Shown here one piece after another: positions 10,001-21,460 of a DNA stretch of 64,000 nt (position 1 is its first letter; the number at the start of each line of letters is the position of its first letter). Position numbers and translations under genes: made by a program. The stretch covers positions 76,599,955 to 76,663,954 of the forward strand of contig NW_026262581.1 of the NCBI RefSeq assembly GCF_021869535.1, read 5' to 3'. Source of the stretch: Mytilus californianus. Taxonomy: Eukaryota > Mollusca > Bivalvia > Mytilida > Mytilidae. The notes beneath the pieces are model-generated. The model saw only the letters and a list, made by a program, of their open reading frames with translations, was not told the origin of the DNA and made no database searches.

Positions 10001-11988
10001 CAAATGATATTTTCGGACGATGGCATATGGATATTTTAAGTGGCCTTCCAACAACAAAAGATAAATATAAACATGTTTTACTCATAGTTGACAGCTATTC
10101 GAAATGGTGCGAAGCTTTTCCGTTAAGATCTGAGGAAGCAGGTGAAGTTGCAAATGTTTTATATAGAGAAATAATATCCCGTTATGGTGCACCTAGGACC
10201 CTATTATCTGACCGCGGACGTAATTTTGTTTCAAATTTAGTTAAAGCTCTTTCGGAACTGTTCAATATTAAAAGACACCTTACTAGCTCATACCATCCGC
10301 AGACAAATGGTGCATGTGAAAGAATGAACTCTGTAATTTTACAAGCATTAAGAGCCTATACAAGAGATCAACAAGATGATTGGTATGATGTACTACCAGG
10401 AATTTTAATGGCCTATCGTGCTACACCAGCCACTCAATCAACTGATTATTCACCATTCTTTTTACTTTATGGACGAGAAATGACATTACCTATTGACACA
10501 GCGCTAATACCAAAAGATCGTTTGGCACAAGACCACAAAATATTTTTAAGCAGAATACTTCAAAATTTGGAAACTTCAAGAAAAATAGCTGCTAAGAACA
10601 TCAAGCAAGCTCAAGAAAGATATAAACAACAATATGACAAAAAATCTAAGGAACCTGAATTTCAACCAGCTCAACGTGTTTGGCTTTATTGTACCAAAGT
10701 TCCTGTCGGAAAAGCACCAAAATTACACAGAAAATGGTCTGGACCTTATTATATAACCCGTATTGGACCCAATTGTACTTACAAACTTAGAAATTGTGCA
10801 ACAAACAAAGAGGTTAAGTCGATGGTAAACGCTCAACGAATGAAGCCATATTACGATCCAAAAGACAGACCAACTAATTTACCAGAGGATTTTCAAAATG
10901 ACAACGAAGAATTGAATCCAGAAGAAATACAAGATGACAACATCAATGATAATGATCAACTTTTACCAGACAACCATCAACAACCTGTGCCACAAATCAA
11001 CAACAATGGAATAAATAGACAACAACCACCCCTTCCTGTAATTGACAACAATAGGCCAACTCAGAACCAACAACAGCAACTTCCTGTAGATAGAAACAAC
11101 AACGGACAACAACAAAAGCAACAACCAGCACAAAATAGTGAAACAAATAAGAGAACTGCAGGCCCTTCAGGAGATTCAACCGTAAATGCACCAGTTAAAG
11201 ACAACAAGCCATCTTGTCAGGACTGTAAGAACAATAAGTGTAACGCATTCAAAGAAGAGGAGATTCAACAAGTTTTATCGTCAGTTAGAGGTAACGGTAC
11301 ATTATATTATAAACTTAAGTTTACTGATAAATCAAGAAACACAGAATGGTATTTTCCGTGCAAGGTCCCAGCAAAATTAATACGAGAATTTCATGCGCAA
11401 CGTACAATGAGTGGTAAGAAAAGAAAACGCCCATTACAGCAGAATAAGCATAAATTTTTCACAAAACCGGATCCAGCTGTTAATAGTGTACAATATATTT
11501 CAAGTAAAGTCACAGCTGATATAAGCACACAAACTGAAACCATAAATGAACAAGATCAAGGAAATGAACATCAACAATTATTAGCCGTAAGAATTGTTAA
11601 CAACCGACCATACTTTCTAATTAAATCTGGAAATACTACAAAATACGAATCAATGACTTCAGTACCAAATACCCCTCGACAAGTTTTAATAGATCATAAG
11701 GAACGTTTCAAACAAGCCCTTTTACAACAAGACATTCAATATGCTATGGAGAAAAGATTAGGAAAGGAAAATCAACGCGACTGCAGTTTTCAAATAGCCT
11801 CCGATGGAAAAATACACGAAATTCGATACAACATAGATGGCACAACGGAATATTTATCGGGATACAGGAATCCAGTCATTGCACCAGAGTGGGATACATT
11901 TGATAGTCTGTCAAATGCGTCAATAAATAACTTTATAAATGTGTTAGAAACACAATACAAAATAGAAATAAGTATGAGGAGAAGATAA
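7090..11988 (+). CDS. pol: Retrotransposon polyprotein: protease, RT, RNase H, integrase, long C-terminal tail
   Basis: One 1632-residue frame. An aspartic protease motif DSGA is at residues 55-58. RT has YIDD at 506-509. RNase H acidic residues are D655, E696 and D721. Integrase has the HHCC zinc motif (H911, H919, C949, C952), the catalytic triad D981, D1041 and E1077 (D-x35-E), and a GPY module at 1218-1220. Beyond it is a Q/N-rich linker (about 1270-1360), a CX2CX4C cluster (C1376, C1379, C1384), a chromodomain-like segment (about 1389-1437) with a following KKRKRP basic patch, and a weaker similar segment (about 1497-1542). The ATG at 7090 is the first in frame; only about 50 residues precede the protease, so no gag is fused. 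All catalytic residues looked for are present, so the enzymes could be active. The tail is unusual in length; its chromo assignment is by pattern only. Confidence 0.95.
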   Translation: MGKKRIKNIWCCKRSKCASLSTVTAREADIEFKSSLERNFMYLNIENSNQKCLIDSGATISCISQHLLKQLKPQADIQRSSFFSGVGVCGEVHPVLGQTTLEIRFDEHKILQNFHIFETLHSKILLGLDFLVAHKVNMDFGKMTISVPNVTGKDSATSKGKENMVSTVTVPTFLDDNVQIAMATTVDLVKVPAQSEIIIPVHVGRFKHGTTVILEPKGNLSIEHQVAGGKTISTVLRGIASYRLMNPTNSTVYIPRRTKIAKAETIQSNRVTKFTEGSSAPINSLSETTSNQLCSEFSDLGFNLDNLELTVEQKQQIQNFLIQNRDIFAKDLSELGHTNLHFHTIYTGDVKPISAAPYRQSPQMRRELDKQLDEMQRYNIIEESTSPWHSPVVLVKKRNGSIRVCVDFRALNRITEPMSAVIPTMTDIFDTLADSKAEIFSSLDLTSGFWQVPLDPATKHKSAFITHKGVYEFNRLPFGMMNSPLTFQCLMTKVLKDLNFKIALVYIDDILIFSKNFEDHLNHLQQVFSNLREANLKLNPEKCKFATGTIKYLGHVISKDGIRVNPENTEKVKDFSKPTTAKQVKSFLGMANYYRKFVKDYAHIAAPLTKLLKKDQRFRWTPECDIAFENLKDRLTSAPILSFPHLDKPFILATDSSEFSNGYILSQIQNGLEHVIAYGGRQLRGSELKWHITDKEALALVEGVQHFKHYLANQEFTVYTDNISVKYLQKIKDCQGRLGRWSLLLQGYNFKIQHRAGSKNPADCLSRQKHLEINNSVSYDSSELADHLGSIDIQKEYTEVTFIYKGENEDAVISSLQTVTINDIQLTNLAEEQETCKDFADIIKYKQTGRVPQNPELARAVVAESFNFELEDGILKHFYSKRCKKVPKDERLVKQIAVPRNLRDSILKAYHDCILGGGHQGFERTYAAIRNKYFWPSMYSDINQYVKTCEVCQQSNRAFNSKPPPLQPQPTNDIFGRWHMDILSGLPTTKDKYKHVLLIVDSYSKWCEAFPLRSEEAGEVANVLYREIISRYGAPRTLLSDRGRNFVSNLVKALSELFNIKRHLTSSYHPQTNGACERMNSVILQALRAYTRDQQDDWYDVLPGILMAYRATPATQSTDYSPFFLLYGREMTLPIDTALIPKDRLAQDHKIFLSRILQNLETSRKIAAKNIKQAQERYKQQYDKKSKEPEFQPAQRVWLYCTKVPVGKAPKLHRKWSGPYYITRIGPNCTYKLRNCATNKEVKSMVNAQRMKPYYDPKDRPTNLPEDFQNDNEELNPEEIQDDNINDNDQLLPDNHQQPVPQINNNGINRQQPPLPVIDNNRPTQNQQQQLPVDRNNNGQQQKQQPAQNSETNKRTAGPSGDSTVNAPVKDNKPSCQDCKNNKCNAFKEEEIQQVLSSVRGNGTLYYKLKFTDKSRNTEWYFPCKVPAKLIREFHAQRTMSGKKRKRPLQQNKHKFFTKPDPAVNSVQYISSKVTADISTQTETINEQDQGNEHQQLLAVRIVNNRPYFLIKSGNTTKYESMTSVPNTPRQVLIDHKERFKQALLQQDIQYAMEKRLGKENQRDCSFQIASDGKIHEIRYNIDGTTEYLSGYRNPVIAPEWDTFDSLSNASINNFINVLETQYKIEISMRRR

Positions 11989-12739
11989 ATTTGTGTGTAG
12001 TACATGTACATTTGTTAGATATATTAATATTTTATAGAATAATAATAATGAATTGTAGCTACTATTTTTTATAAAGCCACAAAAATGGGCAAAGAATAGA
12101 TTTTGGAATAAAGCCACATAGATTGGTATTAAGAATATTATAGAGTATAGCCACATAGATTGGCAAATAATGAATTATAGAATATAGTGATTGTAAAAAG
12201 ATAGATACCGGTATTGTAAATATAGTGTATGTCTTGTATTTTTATTGTAATACTAGCTAGTATGTTTTTTGTTGTTGTTTTTTATGTTACATTTTTTTAA
12301 AAGTATATTGACAATCAATGATTAAAACCATTTGGAGTTGGACTGGTCATTCAACTCCACACCCTGCACTTGTATAGGGCTGACCACCTTATACAAGGAG
12401 CATACAGCATAAAACATTTTCTTCATTTTTAAGTAATTTTCAGTCTTGAATTCTTATTTGCATATGTCTTGTCTTATTTTTCATTTTCATTAGTCTTGCT
12501 TTTCATGTCTTATCTGGCAATTTTCTTTATCTAGCAATTCTGTCTAAAACTGCATTTTTCATCTTGTCTTGCAAAATATGCTATCTTTATATATACATTT
12601 TCTTGTGTATATCATTCTACAAAACAGTTTATTCTTCACGATTATGTATATATATTCTTTTATTTTGAATGTTTTTTTTTTTGTACATATGTATATTTTC
12701 TCATGTTTGGGGACAAACATATTGGAGAAGGGGGGAATT
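11989..12739 (+). other. 3' untranslated region of the retrotransposon
   Basis: About 750 bp of AT-rich DNA between the pol stop and the 3' LTR. A short motif 'agccacatagattgg' occurs twice (near 12114 and 12150). I see no env-like frame: the open stretch at 12569-12763 is short, hydrophobic by AT bias and runs into the LTR. Confidence 0.7.
12724..12737 (+). other. Polypurine tract
   Basis: GGAGAAGGGGGGAA ends two bases before the 3' LTR. This is the expected plus-strand primer site in a Gypsy-type element. Confidence 0.9.
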
Positions 12740-13562
12740 TGTCATAGGTGTTCTTTTATGTAAATGTTTTTAAAGTGAATTTTATTGAGAAAATATATTA
12801 TTTTAGAAAATATGAAATTATGAAATAATTGTATGGCAAATTTTGATTTAATTACTCAGGTAAATTTTGTGAAACATGTCACTTGTAAATAATTGCTCTG
12901 AGCAACGTTTTGGTATTTTGTCAATTGTCATTAATTAATCTGAGCAATATTAGGTTTTAATTAGTATCATAAATGTAATTAACTTGTATCTCTGTAATTG
13001 ACACTATTCATATTTCACCTTTGGACATTTTTTAACAATAGTATTAATACTCAAATTATCTCAATTACCAAAATTATCAATGTCTGTCATTTTATGAGTA
13101 GTTTTCAGCATTCGCCTTAAATATCGGGGTCGAACAGTTATTCGTCAGTCTAGTCTCATCGGTGTCATCCAGAAAGGAGTGCTTCCAAAGCCAACCAGGC
13201 TCAGCTGCTCAGGAGAAACGCCAACACAAAAGACTTACTCAATACAACTGTAACTGTTCAAACCAGGCAACAATAACTTGGAATATTTGGAACATTTTGG
13301 ACTTTAAACTTAAACTGTGAATGGATTAGTGAAATTAGCGACTTTATTATTTGGAACATTTGGACTTTATTTATTTGTAAATCGTCTTGGCATCATTATC
13401 ATCATTTAGATCTGTTATTATATAAAACTGTTAAACTTGCTGCTTGCTTTATAGTTTTGCCTGCCATCGCTCAAGTCTTGCAAAAGACTGACCTCCTGTC
13501 CCTTGGGTTGTGCATGTTCGATAGTGTCCCTTAAACTTGACGTGCATTGGCTCTTGGTGACA
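12740..13562 (+). repeat. 3' LTR
   Basis: Same length and, by eye, same sequence as 5550-6372. It is followed by the GATG duplication at 13563-13566. Confidence 0.95.
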
Positions 13563-13620
13563 GATGTTATGTATGATTGCCAACGAGTCCAAATGATGTG
13601 GACTAAAGCAACTTTGACAG
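13563..13620. repeat. Right half of the target repeat, with target-site duplication
   Basis: GATG (13563-13566) continues into 'gtatgattgccaacgag' and 'ccaaatga'. The uninterrupted form, 'aaggagatgtggtatgattg' onward, is at 53241-53296. Joining 5539-5549 to 13567 onward gives the same order, so the LTR element split one copy of this family. Confidence 0.75.
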
Positions 13621-14220
13621 TTTTAATTTGTATACTGCTTTTATAAGAAAACATATAGTTTGTCCCCAAGAGTCTGTGAAATCAAGAGATACTGAGCTTA
13701 CTGAAACCCAGATTAAAAGTTTGATCTATGTATAAATCTAATAAAAGGTAGAAATACATAAAAAGTCACTTAAGGTATTCTTATAATCTGAGTTCTGATT
13801 CATTATGGAGATGGCAGTTTCTATTTATAACAATAAGATCAAAGCTTCATGAACTCCAATCAGTGCTTTATTGTGTCTGTTTAAAAAGAGATTTTAAGCT
13901 CTAAAGAAAATGAAAACCACCTTTATGACATTATGTTTAAATTGCATTGTCTCTCAATATATAGCTACAAGTGACACTTGAGAGTTTTATCTCTTCCAGC
14001 AAAATTGCAGTTGAGCATCAAAGAAGACTGAAAAATTGATGGATTTTATGTTTGTCATGGCTAATCCTTTAAGACAATCATATTGCAACTAAACATGTTA
14101 TGTAAATAGATAATAAGTTCCCCAAGAATTGCAATTAAGCCAGTTAATCAAATTTTATCACCAGGAATAAAAGATGAAAAAATTGGAAAAGTAATCCCAC
14201 TCCAAAAATATTTCAGAGAA
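13621..14220. other. AT-rich DNA, nothing recognised
   Basis: No coding frame, RNA gene or defined repeat is seen. Confidence 0.45.
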
Positions 14221-14257
14221 GCATAGAAATAATGTTAAGGATTTATATCTAGATATA

Positions 14258-14455
14258 CAGAAAGAATAATGTAGAAATTACATCCAGATATATAGAAAGA
14301 ATAATGTAGAATTTACATCCTGATATACAGAAAGAATAATGTAGAAATTACATCCAGATATACAGAAAGAATAATGTAGAATTTACATCCAGATATACAG
14401 AAAGAATAATGTAGAAATTACATCCAGATATACAGAAAGAATAATGTAGAATTTC
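14258..14455. repeat. Minisatellite, 34-35 bp unit, about six copies
   Basis: The unit contains 'agaaagaataatgtagaa' and 'tacatccagatatac'. Copies alternate between 'gtagaaatta' and 'gtagaattta', so a two-unit (69-bp) period is visible. Confidence 0.9.
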
Positions 14456-15977
14456 TTGAAATTGATGGTCTATTTTCATTCATATATCAAATAGATTAGA
14501 TCTGGAAATTTTAATATTAAATAGTAACTAAGAAGGAGAAGGTAAACTTTTGGTCTTTTTGGCCATATACAAATTCAACAAAGATTTAAAAATTAAAAAT
14601 CACATTTTTTTTAAATTTCAGAAGAAAGACTTTCAAAGTATGAAAATGTAAACATTAACAAAACTTACGTAATTGTCCTACATAGATTTAGTAACAGTGA
14701 TATGTTATAAGGTAGATTAAGCTAAAGAATATTTTGGCTAAATCAACATGGAGCACATACTCGCCAGAAAATCTTTTTGCCAGGAAAAAGTTCACAATCA
14801 GAAAATATGCTCTTTTTGAGATAGGGTTTTGCTCAATATCATTTCTAAACATGGCTGAGAGAAATAGTCAAGATATTAGAATTTATTAACATTCTAGAGA
14901 CAAAGCACATGTATGTCAATAATTCTCATATATTTGTAAAATTTTTAAAGAAAAACTTCTTTAGATAGAGAATGAAGTAGACAATTTGGTGTTAAAGTAA
15001 AACTTTCTTCCATCTTTGTTCATTCAATTCAAATTGTCTAAACTGAGGACATTTTGGAGCTTGGCTTAAAGTGTAGATGCTTGTCTGTTTTTAGACCCTA
15101 CGGTAACTTAATTGCCAAAGACAATTTTCAAAAGCTTCAAATATATTGTTGGGTGACTACCTTAATGCTGTATACCCGCCATCTCCTTTTATTCCTATAT
15201 GTTGCAGTGATATAGAAATCATTCTTAATAAAATGTGTCACATGATTCTTTTACAGATACTAGTATATAGTATGGACAATTCATTCCAAAGCCTGATCAA
15301 TATGCTTTACACAAATTTGCTACTGAAAATTCATTACTTTTGTTCTATATTTAATTCACTAATTACATCAGTAGGAGATCGAGCATCTCAGTTAGTCATT
15401 ATTTAGACCTACAATGATTAAATATTGTGGACAGAACTCAATGTGGTCATGATCCTCTCTATATAAAGAACAGGAGGAAAACAAATCTATATGGTTTTAT
15501 TTATTACAATGAAAACCATAATGGTGTTTTTAATGTTTTGGCAAATGTTTTATCTTAATCTTGTCAATGTAACATAAGAGAATCAAATTGAGAATAACTT
15601 TCTTATCCTTTTCCAATAAAACTTTTATTGGTGTGAATGAACAGTGTTAAGCTCCTGTCCAGGGATTCTTTTAAAAGATCAAATCTTATACATTTAAAGG
15701 TAACCTTTTCTTTTGAAAGTAAGGCAAATATGTAACTTTAGAGGAAAATCTAAAGAAAATCAGCTAGCTTAAGATAAATTGTCTACTCTTTAAAACGTTT
15801 GTCAAGATTCATGGTTTTTGAATTTCAATCATAAAGGGTTCTGGACAAAATAAATTGGTTATTTATCATATTTATCCTATATTAATTTGAGTGATTGTTC
15901 AAATAAAGTAATGCATGGTTTTATTGGATTTTGTCCATCAATAAGAAGGATGTTAACTTATCTAAAACCAAACAGCA
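14456..15977. other. AT-rich DNA without gene
   Basis: The frame at 15146-15406 is open by chance as far as I can judge: no recognised domain, no convincing splice context and AT-biased composition. Confidence 0.4.
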
Positions 15978-16170
15978 TACAGTGGGATTCATTATTATTC
16001 GTGGGATAACAATTTTTGTGGATTTCATGTGGGCAAAGATGAACCAAGAATGTAAATGTTCAACAAAGTACAAAATTTTCTATTAAAGCTTGTATGCAGG
16101 CTTTAGCAAAGTCACAAAATCAAATATTCACGAAAATAGGTACCCGCCAAAAATATAAGAATCCACAGTA
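15978..16170. mobile_element. MITE with TACAGTGGGATTC / GAATCCACAGTA ends
   Basis: About 193 bp with imperfect inverted ends (TACAGTGGGATTCATTATTA versus TACTGTGGATTCTTATATTT on the other strand). The interior has 'cgtgg', 'gatgaacca' and 'aaatgttcaacaaagtac' blocks. I recall this as a very common bivalve foldback repeat. No ORF. Confidence 0.75.
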
Positions 16171-19100
16171 CTTTAAAACATCACTGATGACAAATTATTC
16201 ATGTTTTAAATGTAGAATCAGAATTTGATTTTATCAGAGACAAAGCCTGAATAAAAATTGAGTCTTCAAATCATAATTCAAAAGCCTCTACAATTAAAAA
16301 TTTAAACGCTACGGCCTATACTTCTTGTTTAGCCAGTGTCCATTTAACCTGTGCTAAAAGCTTATTATCTCTGTTGGCATGTCAGCAAGTTTGTAATCAC
16401 AATGGATCAATTATATAGTCATATAGATATTGGATATTCTCAAGAATCACAGACAAATGGGATTTCTCCGCGGTCTTTGTTGACTGGAATATTAGTCAAC
16501 AGTAGTTTTGTGATATATGATAGTGACCGTTCACTGCATAATCTCTTTATGATACATCCTGAATTCTCTTGCAGGACAACTTTCTGACTGATAAAAACCA
16601 AAATAAAAAGTGACCTTCGTGTAAAAATATAAAGATTGATCATGAAGAACCATCATCTAATGAAATCTAACTATTAGAAATCTAAAATAAATAGAATACA
16701 CAAAGGGATAAAATATTTATTGGTTTGGCCTTTAGGAAATAGATAAAAACTGTCTGTATAAGGACATCTGTACCTTGCTGAAGGTCACATGACTCAAAAA
16801 CTCACAAGGTGGAAGTGAATTTCTAAATGATATAAACATAAGACTTGTGCAAGGTTTATGCCATTTTTTACTGTGCGGTGTACCAGTAGTTGCTTCAGGG
16901 GGTAATTACATCAAATTAACAGAACATTCTGTTAGCTGTAACTCAATATATGGACACATATATCACATTGGGGTCTAAATTCAGTTTGACAGCTTATTCA
17001 CATTTTACCACTTGACTTAATCACTACTTCATGCAGAACTCAGTTATTATTGTTTAACAGAGCCCTTTGATTTTTTTCTTTCTATTGTCTGGACCTGTAT
17101 CACTGCATGCTTTTGACTGAGGTAACATCTGAACTGAAGCATAACTGATTATTCCCTTTTGTTGAAGCCAAAAATTTTCTTTGTACAATGAGTGTTGTAA
17201 AATTTTAACACATATACAAAGACTTTTTGTTATTTACACTTATTGCTTTTAACGATTATATTATTTGTGGTGCCCAAATGTTTGTCTTCCTATATGATTT
17301 AATTTTATCATTTTCTTTTCTATTTTTCTCCCAGTAAAACTGTATCATTTATAGGCTCCTATAATTTTATCCTGTTTATGTTGCATCTTTTCCACATATA
17401 ATCAAAATCCCCAAACCAAATTAAAGGGTTATAAATAGGTCATACTCATAGAACAACTGTTGCTGAACCACTAAATAAGAAAACTGCTTTAGTGAATATC
17501 ATTCACATATTGCTGTAGAACTAAAGTAAATCAAAGCATCTACAGTAATCATTGACGTATCATTTGATCACATCTGTATGCATCAAAGCAATACAGTATA
17601 AACTTAATGCATTCAAGACACAATTTTTTATATGACCTTCACCTTACAGAATTGACTTTTAGATCGTACTTTTGGTAATGAAATACGTGTACAACCACAG
17701 AAATAATGGAATTGACTGATTTAGTAACAAGGAAGTATGTTTGATAATAAAGAACTCCGACTAGATGTCTTTTGGTTATTTCTTTCATTGAATTGTTGTC
17801 ATGGTGATACATACCAAACACCTTTTATTCAAACATTCTGGATCATACATTTTATATTTAAAATAGGGAATGTTTATTGCCTTTAACATAGTAAAGTACT
17901 ACATGTAAATAAAAGAGATTACAGGTGAATTCTCCAGTTGAGAATTAAGCTTAACAAAGGACAAGCACCCACACTGTATGAACAGCTATAGGTCTCCTCG
18001 AGTCTAGAATAGATGTGAGTACAACTACATTCCACAAAAAATACCAAATATCTGACACTACATTTCAGTCGAAGTTAATTGCATTCTGGGTAATATTTTC
18101 ACAACAACATACGCCACAAAATTATGATGGTTAATGATATCCTAAACAATGAACACCAGTGGGGTAAATTTATTTTCATTTCTATGAAGAAACAGTGAAA
18201 ATTAACCAAAAAATCTGTAAGATTCTGAAACAGAAAATTCTAAATATGACAAATGACATGGGAGAGTGACAACAGCTGATGAAGTTCATGATTTGGGACA
18301 TTCATGTAAAACACACTCTCGTTACTTCATTCAGTGGAAGAAAGAAAAGTCTTTTCCAAAACCTCTTGCTGCGTCACAGTCAGACCCTCGTTAATAATCT
18401 AGCAATAAAACTTAATAAATATTATATAACTATAAATACATATCATCCATCATTTTATATTAATCTTACATCAATTTGTGAAAAAAGCCTGAAATGAAAA
18501 TTTCACACAGTAGAAAAATGATATGATATATTTGTGTCCAAGCTGTAATTGATCTTTGATTATCAACAGGATACATTTGTCTGATCAGTCAGTGTGATGT
18601 GCTTCAGTCTAGTTTTTGCAGACAGACAAATAAGAAAATCAAATAGGAAACCAGTAATAATTTGATTTATATTTCAAATAACCGTGGTGGACATTACTTT
18701 TTGTTTACTGAGACAGTTCATTTGTTGCACAGTCCTTACAGTACTTTATTTTATCAAAGCAAAAGAAGTTTCTGCATGTATTGAAAATCTTACTGATTCT
18801 CTGCATTATTTCAAGTTAAAGGGTAATCAGTTTTTTTTTTTGGTTATTTAAAAATTGTATAGATCTTCTAATAAAGGGCTATCCCTGGAGAGCTTGCTTA
18901 CATAGATGATAAAGTTTTGTGCTTAACACAGTTGTTGATCGGACACAATCATGTTTTTAGACATCATTATATCATGAAACAATAAACTCTTATCTGGATA
19001 TGTTTTTTAGGCAATAGTGTGATATTCTTCTTTTGACAGCTTTGAAACCCTGAACAATATTTAACAAGTGAAATTTACAGCTTCATTATGTTCCAAAAAT

Positions 19101-20690
19101 ATCTGTAAATATAAACATAATTAAAAAAAAATCAGATCCAAATTTAGAAGCAGGAATTTTTATGAGGGATGCAAAGAAATATGCATATTAAAAATTAAAC
19201 CTAGCAATAGAAATGAGCAGAAAAGTTAGCCAGTAATCCTAGGTTTAAGGATCATTCAAGTTATGTTTGGTTTGAATTATAACAGAATTTCAAATGAGAG
19301 ATCTTTTTTTGTATTTTCAGTGCTAAGTTTAAGCACAATTTCTAAAACTCAACTATAATAAACGAAACTTCAACTTTTGAGCCACAATATAAACACAAAA
19401 GCTTTTAAAGGACCCCATTAAAAAAAAAACTGGGCAGAGATACTAATTCTTGGAATAAACTAAACATGCAGTTTGGAAATTACATGTACAAATGTAGTTA
19501 ACATCTTTTGAAAAAAGTTTTGCAGTGATGTCAATGGTCAATCGTGCCGGCAGTTATCAGATGCATTATGTAGCATATAAGATCATTTCGATTCTGGACA
19601 AGGAGAGCTAAAAAGCTGGTATATCGTCCTAGAAAAACAATTAAGCTGGAAGTAATCATCCAAATAAACCTTATAACATTACAATATCTCTTCCGGACAC
19701 GACAATAAAATCAACCAACACCGCATAATGACGAAAAAATACAATCATAATAACATCGCAAATTAATATCATAACACGATTATAACCTCAGGTCTTACAA
19801 TGCAATATTGCTCATATCAATATCATAAACCAATACATAAAAGTTTATAATACTTATAGCAATTTTTTTGTTCAACGACAATAGAAGTTGTCTGTTGGGC
19901 ATTGATATGGCTTTGAAAAATAAATATTTTAGATGGAGCAATAAAAAATGGGGGAAAATGTAAACAGCAACAGTTTGTAAACTGTACAAGGAAACAGTTT
20001 GTTTTGACATGATAATCTTCCAAGCTATTGGGTAAAAAGGTATGACAGATTTGCATGAGACCAAATATTCCTATTTAAATGTACTATAAAATAAGCTCGT
20101 TCCGTAAAAAATGAACTTTTATCTTTTATCGCTATTCTTCCTTCATAAAAACACTACATGTATCCTGTAGCTGTGAATTCTGTACAACTTTCCAACTGAG
20201 AATAAAGTTTGAACGGATTCATCCTTTAAAGTTTAGGAATCTTACAATGAGATTAGCGAAGCTTGAATGGATCACAGAGTAATCATAATCTTGCGTAACA
20301 AACATTCCCTAAGGCAAAAACTTCATCTGCAAAATATTGAACATAACAGCTGCTGTCATTAAATTCACCATACAAGTACATTTGAAAGAATTATACAGAA
20401 ATATAAATCTTTGTGTTGATATTGAAATAATGAAGATTTATCTTCTAATATCAAAGAGATAAAAACCAAAAGCCTTTGTCGGATATTGACATCATATCTA
20501 ATATAAAGAAAAGATCCTGGATACTCTGTTACCTCCAGCTAAGACTTCTCAAGGTACCAGTAGAAAGAAAGCCTTTTAGTAACAATGGCAATTCAACTAT
20601 TCAGAATACAAAAACCAACAGTAACAAAGAAAATAATGTTGTCGTAAATTTATAATGGGTTAAATCATATCAAAATGAAAGAACCTTAGT
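16171..20690. other. AT-rich DNA, no supported gene
   Basis: Open frames at 16351-16587, 17639-17821, 18279-18497 and 19795-20064 lack recognisable domains, and I found no conserved RXYLT1 segment on the minus strand. A short hairpin (GTTGACTGG-AATATTAGTCAAC) lies near 16479-16500. Confidence 0.4.
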
Positions 20691-20777
20691 GAGCGCACTC
20701 ACATACCCCACGTCCCCACATTGTCATTGGAGAAATAAAATAAGTGTAAGAAAAAAAAATTGTATCAGAAAAAAAAA

Positions 20778-21400
20778 TTGAATCGTAATTTCCTGTCGAT
20801 ATGCACATCTACGTAGTATGTCCTTATTATCTGAAAAGGTTTCATGAAATTCTGTTGTGTGGTTTGAGAGGAGTTGCGATGACAAAAGGTTGCAGTAGTA
20901 TATTGGGCAAATAAGTTCAAAGGGGCGTAACTCCTGGAAAAAAAATTGAATCGTAATTTCCTGTCGATATGCACATCTACGTAGTATGTCCTTATTATCT
21001 GAAAAGGTTTCATGAAATTCTGTTGTGTGGTTTGAGAGGAGTTGTGATGACAAAAGGTTGCAGTAGTATATTGGGCAAATAAGTTCAAAGGGGCGTAACT
21101 CCTGGAAAAAAAATTGAATCGTAATTTCCTGTCGATATGCACATCTACGTAGTATGTCCTTATTATCTGAAAAGGTTTCATGAAATTCTGTTGTGTGGTT
21201 TGAGAGGAGTTGCGATGACAAACTGTTGCAGTACATGTAGTACATTAAAGTTAATAAGTTCAAAGGGATGAACTCCTAGAAAAATACTTGAATCATAATT
21301 TCCTGTCGATATGCACAACTACATAGTATGTCCTTATTATCTAAAAAGGTTTCGTGAAATTCTGTTGTGTGGTTTGAGAGGAGTTGCGATGACAAGAAAT
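20778..21400. repeat. Tandem array, 168-bp monomer, four copies
   Basis: Copies 1 to 3 are nearly identical with period exactly 168. The fourth is more diverged and offset by 174. Each contains 'cctgtcgatatgcacatcta', 'ggtttcatgaaattctgttg' and 'ggcgtaactcctgg' blocks. Confidence 0.92.
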
Positions 21401-21402
21401 AG

Positions 21403-21460
21403 GACTGACGGACTGACGGATGGACGGACAGACAGACAGACAGACGGACGGACGGACAGA
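21403..21460. repeat. ACGG/ACAG microsatellite
   Basis: A run of GACG, GACA and GACGG units at the end of the tandem core, next to the right terminus of the element. Confidence 0.9.

Larger units (their letters stand above)
5550..13562 (+). mobile_element. Full-length Ty3/Gypsy-type LTR retrotransposon
   Basis: The element is 8,013 bp long. It has two 823-bp direct LTRs beginning TG and ending CA, a tRNA-type primer-binding site four bases after the 5' LTR, one intact pol-like ORF (7090-11988), and a polypurine tract just before the 3' LTR. The four bases GATG flank both ends. The LTRs match block for block by eye, and the ORF has no stop, so insertion is recent. There is no recognisable gag. 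It inserted into a copy of the 'gtatgattgccaa' dispersed repeat. The order protease-RT-RNase H-integrase is that of Ty3/Gypsy elements. Confidence 0.97.

Noticed and set aside
12569..12763. Possible env-like hydrophobic frame downstream of pol
   Set aside because: Only 64 codons, AT-driven hydrophobicity, no signal peptide logic, and it overlaps the polypurine tract and LTR.
16351..16643. Plus and minus frames as a possible RXYLT1 exon or new gene
   Set aside because: Neither translation matches any RXYLT1 segment that I recall, and splice sites are weak.
20724..21263. Long minus-strand frames (179 and 138 codons) with internal repeats
   Set aside because: The 168-bp tandem period is a multiple of three, so one open unit stays open in every copy. 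The sequence is a non-coding repeat core.
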